From assembly GCF_030463535.1 (NCBI RefSeq), contig NC_132894.1, positions 31,375,625 through 31,439,624 of the forward strand: a DNA stretch of 64,000 nucleotides, in the 5' to 3' direction. Of this stretch, positions 11,889 through 21,999 are shown one piece after another (positions within the stretch are counted from its first letter, which is position 1; each line of letters opens with the position of its first letter). The DNA comes from Salminus brasiliensis. Its lineage: Eukaryota; Chordata; Actinopteri; Characiformes; Bryconidae. The notes beneath the pieces are model-generated. The model was not told the origin of the DNA. It did no database searches and saw only the letters and a list, made by a program, of their open reading frames with translations. The position numbers were made by a program, and so were the translations under genes.

Positions 11889-12892
11889 AATCACACTGTT
11901 GGCTTACATTATGATCTGAGACATATACAAAAGGCTAACATGGTTAGGAGCCCATTCAAAGAGTCTGACCTTCAAATAAGTTGTTTTCTAAGCAAACAAG
12001 GGCAAAGGTCAGCAGGAGCCCAGCCGCAAAGCATCACATCATCGTCCGTGAGCCAGGCTCAGATCACACAAAAGAGCTTTCTGTATTAGCAGCCAATTTC
12101 CCTCTCTGGTTTCTCTGTCCCACCGTGCAGGGATATGGACTGATATTCCCTTGGCACCAGGCACAGGAAATGAGCCCAGCCCGGTCCTAACAGACACCAT
12201 AACAGACCGTCATTACCTCAGCCATGTCTGTGTTTCCACCATGCTTAATCACTCAGGCCACACATGCCTACACAAAGGCCCAGTCAGACAGAAAGTTTTA
12301 ACATCAAGGAAACAACTGTGTAACATCAGAACACAGCTGCTCACTGTATTCTACTGGATTTATTAAATGAGGATGTGCTAAAAGTGGGTCCCTACCCTTA
12401 GCATGACCTCATGATGTCAGGAAAGCAAAACATATGAGAGTCTGGGTGTGTGAGTGTACACATGTACACATCATTTCCTTAACCAGAATATGAGTTGAGG
12501 AATTTCCTGTATTTCATGAAGGTGGTTCCCTTCTAGGTGGTCAATAAACACACTGAACTCTTAAAGGAATGCTCCAGTGCTTTTTCAGCCTTCATAAGTC
12601 AGGCCTACAGTTGATAAAAAAGAAAAAAAACAAATTTGACCCCATTTTCTACCTAATTTGGAAGGCCAACCACCATGCCAACCACCTCCTCTTTTCAAAC
12701 TGCCGCTGAGGCAGCATTGCTAGGTGGCCAAATGCTCGGAGGTAAGCACAGCACCCCTGTGCTCACCAACATCTCACTAGGAGTGATGTGGGGAGGAAGT
12801 GCCATCAACCAGTCTGCAAGGTGCTGAATACAGCCATTCACACCTAATAAGCAATTTAGCATAGCAAATGGTCAAACCTTGTGAAAGGTCTG

Positions 12893-13290
12893 ACTGGCTG
12901 GAGCTCACAGAAAGTCCCTGTAGAGAAATACTGCCAATAGAATAGGACTGTAATAGCAGATAAACATGAGTGAATTGGCACCATGCTGCCTAATGCCAGA
13001 CGTGGGCTAGAGGATTATTATGCTCTCCCAGCATTGAGCTGTGGAGCAGTGGAACTGTGTCTCATTGGGATGATTGTGGTGTCCCATTCAGTGGAATGGT
13101 GATCATCCAACATCATAACTGTGACTGTGAACACTCTTGTCATTGAATGCAATTAAATCCTCACAGCAATGCTCAAAAATTAAATAGAATGCCATCTTTC
13201 TGGACAGTAAAACACTTACTCCAACAAAAGCAGGATAAACGCTTTAAAAAAGTGCTTTTTAAGTAACGTCCCAATACTTTTGTCAACATC
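12893..13290. mobile_element. TIR element copy (5' truncated)
   Basis: It shares AGTCCCTGTAGAGAAATACTG, CACCATGCTGCCTAATGCCA, AGCATTGAGCTGTGGAGCAG and CCCAATACTTTTGTC with the copies at 5758 and 48799. The first terminus is missing. Non-coding. Confidence 0.65.
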
Positions 13291-13659
13291 AGCAAAGCTT
13301 GCCATTTGACAGGGGTGTTCGGGGCCTGTTGCATATCACTGTATCATGAATAGACATACAGTGTAACTGCTTACTTACAACATTTAAGCCATGCCAACAT
13401 CTGTGCTTCACTGCTAGCACTCATATGATGATGTGCCAACATGTGGCTTTAAAATGATCTAAAACTCAGAGGATTTCATTGTTTTTGTGTACACCATTCT
13501 AATCAGCAGCTGTTCAGAACTGCTTAGGGTCGTACTACACTATAAACAATAAAGCCATGCCTTAGAACAAGCACTTTTGGTTCCACAAAGAACCAGGTTT
13601 GTAGTAGAGATGTGTGAGTGCAAAGAACCTTTAAATTCCATGTATTATTTCATGTGACC

Positions 13660-13990
13660 CTGCCTGGTGAAGAACTCAAGCCTCGCTCTCAGAGCCTTAA
13701 GATGTGGAGAACATATTTACTAGTTTTTAGATGCGAAGGGCCCAGGACCTCATGAACATGGCTTATGGCTAACCCTGTGGTAGCGATGCTGGGTAAGTCC
13801 AGCAGTCAGCATGATAGCAATGCCAACACATTGGTAGTGATGCTAATACTGGTGATGCTGGACGAGGCTGATTGCAGCGGTAGCAATTCCAACACCACTG
13901 CGCTAACAATGCTAACACCACAGTAGGAATGTTAATGCTGTGGCTGCAGTGCCAAAACCATGGTAGGGATGCTGGGCAAGGGTGCGGTTT
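13660..13990. repeat. Dispersed repeat with GCTAATGCTG-type minisatellite
   Basis: The block CTCAGAGCCTTAAGATGTGG, ATATTTACTAGT and GAAGGGCCCAGGACC is shared with 58590-58890 in the same orientation. It is followed in both copies by loose repeats of GTAGCAATGCTAACACCA-like words. There is no ORF, and the family is not recognised. Confidence 0.65.
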
Positions 13991-14084
13991 CTATGGTTTC
14001 CGCCACGCTGCTAATGATGCAGTAGTGATATTGAGCCTGCTTTGCTTATCAGGAAAACCCCAGAAGCTGAGGAAGCTGTAAGGA

Positions 14085-14330
14085 AGCTGAAGCTTGGGCA
14101 TCACTGGACCTTCCAACAGGACAGTGGTCCTGGAAGATTCTGGACTGGCCATCACAGTCGCCTGGCTTGAACCCCATAGAAATTTTGAAGATTTGAAGAA
14201 GTCGGCTGCAGCCGCAAACCCATACATATTAGCCTATACTACTGCCCATGAGGAACAGGCTAAGATTCTTCAGGAATGCTGCCAGAAGCTGGTACCTTGC
14301 CATGTTGGCTGGCATAGACGTCCGTTAGCT
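14085..14330 (+). mobile_element. Tc1-like transposase relic
   Basis: The nucleotide string encodes WTFQQDSGP (Tc1 transposases typically have FQQDNDPKH) followed by degraded WPSQSPDLNPIEN-type sequence around GGCCATCACAGTCGCCTGG and then a KK-A-A-x-P-x region. Frameshifts and stops break it. It is a dead fragment. Confidence 0.6.
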
Positions 14331-15771
14331 GGTGCAGCACAGGCTTCCCAAAGCTGGTTTCCAGTCCTGGACTTTGTAATCCTTGTAAGGTGGCCAATCA
14401 ATTCCATTAACTGTTCCCTTGGCTTCCAGTGAGAACACAATTCCAGACTGGAAACTGGATTCAAGATCCTGATTTGAAGACCCGGGTTCTATGGCATAAC
14501 TCAAGGAACCTTTTAAAGTACCTTTATTGTTAATTGTGTAGCAGTACAGGGCGAGAGACATTGTCTACACTGAAAACAATTGGAATGCTTTGAATTTGCA
14601 TGATTCAAATGTGTCAGAAATTTCATCACATCAACATCATTCTTGCAAAAGAAGGAAACTGTATCAAAATTGTTGCAATTGTTGATGCAATATTTTATTC
14701 TTGTGCAATGGCTTTGTTTCCGTGCGATTTCTGTAAAAACAAAAAACAACAATCGTGTTCTGGGTTCGGACTGAAGTTTCTGAAGTGGCTTACCCACCGG
14801 CCTGATATACAGTAGAAAGAAAATGTGCGGTAGAATGAAATTAGCGGACATGCAGAATGCTGTAATCCAATTGACCCTGTGGACCAATGCGCTCTGGGAG
14901 ATGGGGTTGCGCATGGGCTGATGCCTGTAATGACTATGACACAACTCCCACCCGTCATAAGTTTCTGGATCTAATGAGGGTAATGATGAATGATGGTGAT
15001 GAATGTCCTGTGATTAAAGCTGATTGATAATAAATGGAAAATAACTGAAGCTGAGGCCACGTTTTCAAAAAGCCAAGCGATGATGGGGGCAAAAATGGGG
15101 GCAAAAGATTGCGTCCAAAGAGTATTCACCACAACACACACATGCTGTAAGACCTGCTGGGTTGTTTAGTCTATCTATTGGTTATCTAGGTCGAGCCTGT
15201 TGGGTCATTGTATTGGGTAATTTCTACAGTGCTGGCCAGTTTTTAGGGTAGTTTTGGGGTAGCAGGATTAGTAACAGTCATAGCAACAACCTGTCCAATG
15301 GGTAGCCTGAGCTGTTGATGGGGGACTGTTAAGACTGGCTAACATGATTTATTTTAACACTTATTTGAGAACAATAATCCCAGTTCAATTATTTGTTCCC
15401 ATATAAAATATTTTTTTAGGTTGACCGTAGCAGCAAAAAGGTCTGATAGCACTGAAGCTTTTTAACAGCATGTTTTCCATCATACTGAAGAACCCTCCAA
15501 CCAGTGCCCCTTCACCGCTGACTTTACTGGCTCTTGGAGAACCCCCTTTTTTTAAGAGGTGCCCCGTTTTACCATGGAACTCAAATAGGAACTGGAACTG
15601 AAGTCTCAGTTTGCTTCTATGAAACTGTGACTAAACTGGCTGCTCTGTGGTTACACGTACAAGTGACTCACCTTCGGCATGCATCCTTCAGCTGAAATAC
15701 AATTTTAACCACGTGATTCGGATGACCAGACCACCTCACATTAAAGCGCCTCAATTCTTCTGAGACCTGTC

Positions 15772-15951
15772 ATGACGCACGAGGACGCCGTGGACTCGAG
15801 CTAAAGCGAGCGCTCCGCGGTATAAAATAAAGAGTCCGAGGAGAGACGAGGAGAAGAAGGGCATTGCGTAACACCAGGACACCACTTTCACTGGGACAGG
15901 AGTGCTTCAGCACCTTGGACAGCGCCCGCGGCTCCAGGTACCACCAACAGC
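15772..15951 (+). promoter_or_regulatory. vip: vip promoter and non-coding exon 1
   Basis: A TATA box (TATAAAATA) lies at 15821-15829. A CRE-like TGACGCA word with a nearby GGACG lies about 50 bases upstream (15774-15796). Mammalian VIP is driven by a cAMP-responsive element in a similar place, so this fits, but the match is partial. The transcript probably starts near 15850. Non-coding exon 1 could end at 15951 (AGC/GTGAGT) or 15937 (CAG/GTACCA). An intron of about 1.2 kb then leads to the exon with the start codon at 17171. Confidence 0.6.
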
Positions 15952-16084
15952 GTGAGTAGCGCAAGATTACTCTAGATAGCCTCAGTGTTCTCATGATGAT
16001 GTCTGCATGAAAAGAGGTCTTCTGGAGGAGGACATGCAGGAGGGGCAAGGTTCTTGGACTCCCTTTGGTGCTATCTAGAACTAA

Positions 16085-17120
16085 AATGTTAGTTCTTCAA
16101 TGATCCAGGTACTCGATTAGGATGAACAACTGTTTAACCATCCAAAGAACCATTGAATCATTCATTTGCATGGTTCTATGTGTAACCATTAGCATTATTC
16201 AAGAACCCTCTTTTTAAAAAGGCTTTATAGGTTCTCTATGGAATCATGAGAACTGTAAAAGAACCATGCAATGCTTTAATGTGCTTTTTGCATTGTGGGA
16301 AAACTGCTGTATATGGTTCTCAAAGTGGTTCTACCCTTGTTACGTTTGGTATTACATAGAACCCTTGCAAATGTCATTATGTGGAGGTTCTTTAAACTTT
16401 TGCAGTAATGGTTCTTTAATGTTTTTTGTTTTTTTATTCAAGCAAAACTGGACTGCAAAGAACTGTGCTACACCCTTAAATGGTTCTATAGTAAAGCAAT
16501 GTTTATATAGTAATGAGACAAGTGCTTAAATGGTGCTCTGCCATAGCAGCAAAAAGGGTTCCACTATTTCTTTTCCTTTTGGTACTAGATATTTAGAGCT
16601 TTAGAACATTTGCATTCTATGAAGGTTCTTTTAACTTTTAGAATAATGGTTCCTCAAAGGACCACCACAAATGTGGTAACGGTTTTTTTCATGGAACCAA
16701 AAGTTCTGGTTCTTCGTTAGCACCACTGTGGAAAAAAGCTGTGCTACACCCATAAACCGGTTCTTTAAGGGTTCTTTAGTAAGAACAATGTTTATACAGT
16801 ACTATTATGTCTGAATTTCCACATTCTGCTACTGCTTAAACAAGGGTTCCACTCTTGTTACAAGTCAAGATTTTATTTTCATTGGGTACTGCATAGAACC
16901 CTTTTTAAAACTTTTTCATTGTGTGGAGGTTCTTTAAACTTGTACTTGGTTCTTACTTGGTTCTTACTTGGTTTTATGGTTCTTCAATGGACCATCACTG
17001 ATTTTAAACTAAAATGAACTGCAGAGAACGGTGTTCCACTATTGCTACGAGTCAAAGAACCCTTTTTCAGTATGAAACAGAACCATTTTTACAGACACCA
17101 GTCTAGAACATCTCCTCTAT
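16085..17120. repeat. GGTTCT-rich degenerate repeats, vip intron 1
   Basis: There are many copies of GGTTCTTTAA, GAACCCTT, TGTGGAGGTTCTTTAAACTT and AAAGAACC, plus a short TTCTTACTTGG tandem near 16945-16975. It is the same family as 19130-20450 and 22000-24360, filling most of the first vip intron. Confidence 0.75.
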
Positions 17121-17189
17121 GTTAGCTACGTTTCTGAAGACCCCTACGTTTTCTTCTCTCTGTTACGTAGCCTAGACGTGAAGGAAGCC

Positions 17190-20100
17190 ATGGCATCGTT
17201 GAGCAGTGGCCAGCTCGTCCTCGTGGCTCTCTGCTGCTTGCTTTGCTGCAGGTCTACAGCTCTTCCAGCCATCGCTACATACTCTGCTATGAGGTGAGCT
17301 CTCCAGCAGATCTCCAGCTGCTGCCTCTCTGGCGCACGAACACAATTACGCACTGCGAAACTAGCTCGCACCGGTCCAGGTACTGGTCCAGGTGTAGGCT
17401 GTACGTTCTTCTCCTGGCTCGTGGCTTCTTCTGCAAGCTAAAGCCTGACCTGCTGTGTTTGTCCTCTTCAACAGTAGGTCTGGGACGCTGAATGGCGATG
17501 GGGAAGGAGTCTGGCCGAGCGACCCGTCCCAGGATGTGGAGGTGTACAAACTTCTGTACGAAATCGCCAACACGGTTGAAAGGTACTCCATCCGGGCTCT
17601 TCCAAACCCATTACGACTGCTGTTGAGTTGAGACGCTGTTGCGCGCAGAGCTTCACCTCTGACACTGTGTCTTACAGACCATCACGACACGCGGACGGAC
17701 TTTTCACGAGCGGATACAGTAAACTGCTCGGGCAGCTTTCAGCCAAAGAATACCTCGAGTCTTTACTAGCCAAGCGCGTGAGGTAGATGTTTTTATTATT
17801 AATATTTATAATATTTATCTCCATGTTTGCCCTTTTCATCTTTTTGCATGTACTGGCTATCGGAATGGCTATTATACTGACCTGTTGATTTTTATATAAT
17901 AGTCCATATTTATATAAATGTAAATAATCTATATAAAACACTTTATCACATTGCTAGGCATCGATTATTATAGAAAACTCAATTGAAATGTTAATGAAAT
18001 GTTAACAATTTATTAAATATTACATTTTAATTATATGGGCCATTTTATAGCTTTTAATTGATATATATTTAAAGAATGACCAATATCATTGAAATGTAAG
18101 AGTTTTAATAGATATAAGCTGAATATTTTGAATATTTCATTGATATTGACCATTCTATATATTATTATTGATTATTAGCTATTATATAGTCAATAACATT
18201 GTAATGTAAACATATTTGAACTCACATCAATTGAACTTACATCAATTAACTCATTAAATGCATGGAATAAGTATCCAATATTTACAATATTGACTATAAA
18301 CAATTGTCAATAGTCAATAGAAATAACTATGGATTATATATTATAGTATATATCTATATCTGTTTGCCATTATTTACTGATATACTGATGATTGACTAAT
18401 ATAGAATGGTCAATATTTTAATAAAATCTTTTTGGGAATTTAAAATATTTCACTGACAGCTATCTGTTGACTACTACACAATAGTCAACATTCCAAGAAA
18501 TATTAATAATATGTACAAAATATGAAGTCTATATGTACTGGAATGTATTATATCTATTGGCTATTCCACTGCCAACAACTGCCAGTCTATAGACTAATAC
18601 ACAATAGCCAATATTTCAATAATTTTATTAATCTACAAAGAATAATCATTATTTATGGAAATTGTAAAATTTCTATTGACTATTTGACTGGCAACTATGC
18701 ATTGGCTATTACAGAACTGTTCATATCATTAATCTTAATAAAACAGCTCCTATTTTAAACTGGGTGTGGAATCAGTAGCTGGATTAATAATGCTGGCTAT
18801 AATCTGTTTGTTTTTGCTCAGCAGTGACGAACTGAGTGCAGAACAAATGCGGCTGAAGCGCCACTCGGATGCGGTTTTCACGGACAACTACAGCCGCTAC
18901 CGCAAACAGATGGCAGCAAAGAAATACCTCAACTCAGTTTTAGCAGGGAAGAGGAGGTAGGAGGTTTCTCTGAGCTCATCTTGCTCTGCACGAGCCTCTG
19001 AGAATGATTCCTAACACTCGCATGCAAGTTCTGAGCTTCTGCACCATTAGTTCCTAATTCACCCCAAATGTAGTCAGCTCACCAAGACCTGTCTAGTCTG
19101 TAGTTTTGTTCTGGAACTAAAGGAAGAAATGAGTAGTTCCTTGAAGAACCTCTAGGTTACTCCACACTGTTAAAAGAATCCCAAAGGTTCTCACAGGCAC
19201 CTCTAAGAGCACCCAGGAATGTTCTTGAAGGAGCCCCTTGGTTGGTCAGTTTGTGCTTTGAGGAACCTTCAAGGAACATTTTTCTTCTAAAAACATCTTC
19301 TTCAAAGTTTGTTAAGGTTCCCAAAGCACCGTATCAGGTTCCTCCACAGTTTCAAAATGAAGAACCTTCAAATGTTCCTCAAGGATCTTATACTTTTACG
19401 AGTGCAAGAACCAATGGGCTCCTTCAAGAACATTCCTCAGTGCTCTTAGAGGTGTTTGTAAGAACTTTTGGAATTTCTCAGCATGAAATCTGGTTCCTCA
19501 AAGAACCTATTTGAAAAAATATGCATAGAGGATCTATAGATTAGGCTGCTATAAGTAAATATCCAAGAATGAGTTCTTAGAAGAATGGGTTCTTCTAAGG
19601 TTCCTCCGCAGTTTCAACAGTAACAGTATACATGGCTATTTGTCGATGTAAAGAAGCTTAAAGATGAACCTTCTTCCTAGAACCTCCACATGATGTGGCT
19701 TCACATTACCACACCACCCATTGACCCATTGCAAGGTTTTAAGAGAACCATTGTTCTCTGCAGCATCATGCTAAGAACCCTTTAGGGTGCCTTTATGTTT
19801 GTTGCCACAAAGGTTCTTTAAGCAATGCCATAGAAGAAGCACTGGTTGTACGAAGAACCAGAGATATGTTGGCGTGTAGAACATTTGGAATGTTTGCAGA
19901 ACTCTTTAAGAAGGTTCCACAGCAATTTAAGGATTATTCCTGGAACTGTAACACACTGGTAGTTCCACGTTCTAGATAAAAAGCAACAAACTGGTACAGA
20001 ACCTTTACCATACATGATAGTTCTGTTGCAGTTTAAGCCTTTTCCTGGAACCTCCACACTACTGTAATGGGTCTAGGAAGAACTCTTGAACTGGCATATA

Positions 20101-20743
20101 ACCAACATTTACCTTATGTAAAGGTACCTCATGTGTTTATGAGAGTTCTGCAGCCATTTAAGTTTTCCTCTTGGATCTGCCACATACTGTAAAGGTTCTA
20201 GATATAACTCTTAAAATTATATAGACCTTATGTAAAACTTCTATTGCAATTTTAAGTTCCTTCTGGAACCTCCACATGATGCAAAGGTTCTAGGAAGAAC
20301 CCATGAACAGGTATTGAACCTTTACACTGTATAGCAGTCCTGTAGGACAAACCCTTTACAGCTTTACATTCCTTAGAGGTTCTTTAGGCAGCAAAAGGCC
20401 CTTTCCTGCATTTCACAAAGAACCCCTATGGGTACCTAAATGTTTATGACGTTTATCTTCTAAGCCAAGGTTTGCACTTTGCTAAACCTTCAGCTATAAA
20501 AGCAATGAGCATGTCTTGCTGGTTGCCTACATTTGGGGTTTGGAGGAAAGTTCTGGATATGTGGTATTAGGCTGAGGCATCACTTTTAAAGGCTTTCTGC
20601 TTCCTAACACGCTCCTTCTGTGCTACTACAGCCCAGAAGATGCTCTAACCATGCCCAACCAGTCCAAAAGCACTGAAAGCTCCTTACAGCAGAGCTACGA
20701 GGACCCTGTTGACCAGCTCCTCCAGCAGCTCCCGCTAGTATGA
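17190..20743 (+). CDS. vip: Prepro-vasoactive intestinal peptide (VIP/PHI precursor)
   Basis: Five coding exons join in frame: 17190-17293, 17475-17582, 17678-17782, 18822-18956 and 20632-20743 (TGA), giving 187 residues (186 if the alternative acceptor before 18825 is used); human prepro-VIP is 170. Exon roles match the mammalian gene: signal peptide ([16 protein letters not shown]), N-terminal propeptide ([10 protein letters not shown]), PHI-like peptide, VIP, C-terminal tail. VIP is a secreted, C-terminally amidated neuropeptide acting on class B GPCRs (VPAC receptors). The VIP exon reads [18 protein letters not shown] and ends SVLA-GKR, so dibasic cleavage and amidation signals are intact. 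The PHI exon starts [15 protein letters not shown] but ends LLAKRV, lacking the amidation glycine. The histidine-alanine start, the VIP-type DNY and the presence of PHI exclude PACAP. The gene is flanked and interrupted by GGTTCT repeats. Confidence 0.95.
17688..17777 (+). other. vip: PHI-like mature peptide region
   Basis: The peptide starts with His (CAC 17688-17690) immediately after SR and runs [20 protein letters not shown] then EYLESLLA, followed by KR (to 17777). In PHI peptides the residue before KR is normally Gly, the amide donor; here it is Ala (GCC, 17769-17771). Processing at KR would yield a non-amidated peptide, or cleavage could be skipped as in the extended mammalian PHV form. 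Confidence 0.85.
17783..18821 (+). other. AT-rich vip intron between PHI and VIP exons
   Basis: This intron of about 1.04 kb is strikingly AT-rich, with repeated words such as ATTGACTAT, CAATATTT and AATAGTCAAT in both orientations, suggesting an old imperfect repeat. It contains no transposase. The last 30 bases encode, in frame with the VIP exon, a short hydrophobic stretch (see findings). Confidence 0.6.
18862..18945 (+). other. vip: VIP mature peptide (28 residues)
   Basis: It is bounded by LKR upstream and GKR downstream. The peptide starts [17 protein letters not shown] and ends KYLNSVLA. Gly (18946-18948) supplies the C-terminal amide. Relative to human VIP the differences lie at positions 11, 13, 19, 26 and 28, a conservative pattern for fish VIP. 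Confidence 0.93.
19130..20450. repeat. GGTTCT-rich repeats with inverted core, vip intron 5
   Basis: The intron between the VIP and C-terminal exons is mostly GGTTCT repeat. At 19183-19236 and 19409-19465 the sequences are imperfect inverted repeats (CTCTAAGAGCACCCAGGAAT versus CCTCAGTGCTCTTAGAGGTG), with the family end CACTGTTAAAAG near 19167. From 19650 on it becomes a loose series of units such as TTCTAGGAAGAACCC and CCTGGAACCTCCACA. Confidence 0.7.
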
Positions 20744-20993
20744 CGTCTCTCCTTCAGAGTTAGTCACTTCACTTTCCTTTTGCCCTATTTGTACCTTCTG
20801 TTTCTGAGAGCATGCTGTTCTGAGGAAACTGTCTGAAAGTGCGGGGTGAAATTTAATATGACACACTTTTGCCTGTCCTCTCATTCATACCACATCATTT
20901 ATACACACCACACCACTTCTCTTCCCGAGCATGAGTGGGTTGGGGATTCACTGTAACTGTAAGAACTGTTGGCTGTCTGTGTGTCCCTGCTTT

Positions 20994-20999
20994 AATAAA
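20994..20999 (+). terminator. vip: vip polyadenylation signal
   Basis: AATAAA lies 251 bases after the vip stop codon, a normal distance for this gene. The intervening 3' UTR is free of the GGTTCT repeats that surround the gene. Confidence 0.75.
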
Positions 21000-21999
21000 C
21001 TGAGATGTTCATCTCCTCTGCTGCTTTCTTCACAGCACCTCTAGGTGACGAAGGCCATGCCAGGCTTTTCAAGCTTTCAAGACCGTCTTCATCTCAGACT
21101 ATTTATTATTTATTTATTCTAGGATCATCGCGAACCGACTGCCATAATTCAAATGTATATGACCATACAGTACTGAAATATAGAAACCCAGAGGAAAGGC
21201 TGTTTCACTGTCTTTTGGTTGTGTGACAAAGTTGACCGTGCCATTATTTATAGGAGAGCTATATTTGGAGCTATATCTGAGGTTTGCTGCTCATTGCTGA
21301 AATCAACACATATCAACATTAAACAAATAAAACAGTCAAAATTTGTTAAACAGTGAATTTAGTTCAGTTTGTTCAGTTTGTTCATTAATCGAGTTTTCCA
21401 AGAGTACCTCAGATCAGCAGACCTGGAGAATGATGCTAGCTCTGGACGTATACAGTTCTAGGAGAAACCTTTATTGGGGAGAACTTTTAGACAGTGTTTA
21501 CACCTGATCACTTCATCCGGCTTCAGTATCAGGATTATATCTGGATAAGACCAAGCAACTAAAAAATCCAAGGGTACACTAACGCACCCAGAACCAGATC
21601 CAAATCCGATCACTCAAATACTTCAGGAGATGATCTGACCTGAGACGCATCTGAGTCACATATTATAGCAGTGTAAACACATCCGTCTGTGTGAGACGCA
21701 ATCCCTCCCAGTACAATCCAAATACCAGTTTTGAATGAGCAAATTGGCATATTTCAGCCCACACAGCAATCAGATTAAAGTCTGACTAACTAGAGACGCA
21801 TTTGACTACACTGGAGACAGTATAGTCTACGCATGTGGCTAAAATCGAATCAGGTTGCAATCCAAATGCTAGTCATGTGAAGTGATCAGATGCTTTGATC
21901 AGATGTTTTTTCCAGGGTTTTCAGGCGACCAAAAGTGGTTCTTTTAGCATATATGGTAGGAAAATGATTTCTTTGGTATAGATTAGAACCTTTTGATTA

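Larger units (their letters stand above)
5200..15770. other. Intergenic region between sulfotransferase and vip
   Basis: No gene is supportable here. Recognised contents are a TIR element (5758-6170), a SINE-like segment (8780-8990), MITE pieces (10139-10200 and 11190-11412), a small AT hairpin (11109-11158), a short tandem duplication (11840-11888), a second TIR element copy (12893-13290), a dispersed minisatellite-like repeat (13660-13990) and a Tc1 transposase relic (14085-14330). The segment 5230-5600 is less AT-rich and could be a regulatory or conserved element, but it shows no reading frame. Around 12640-12840 there is another dispersed-looking sequence without a family name. Confidence 0.6.
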
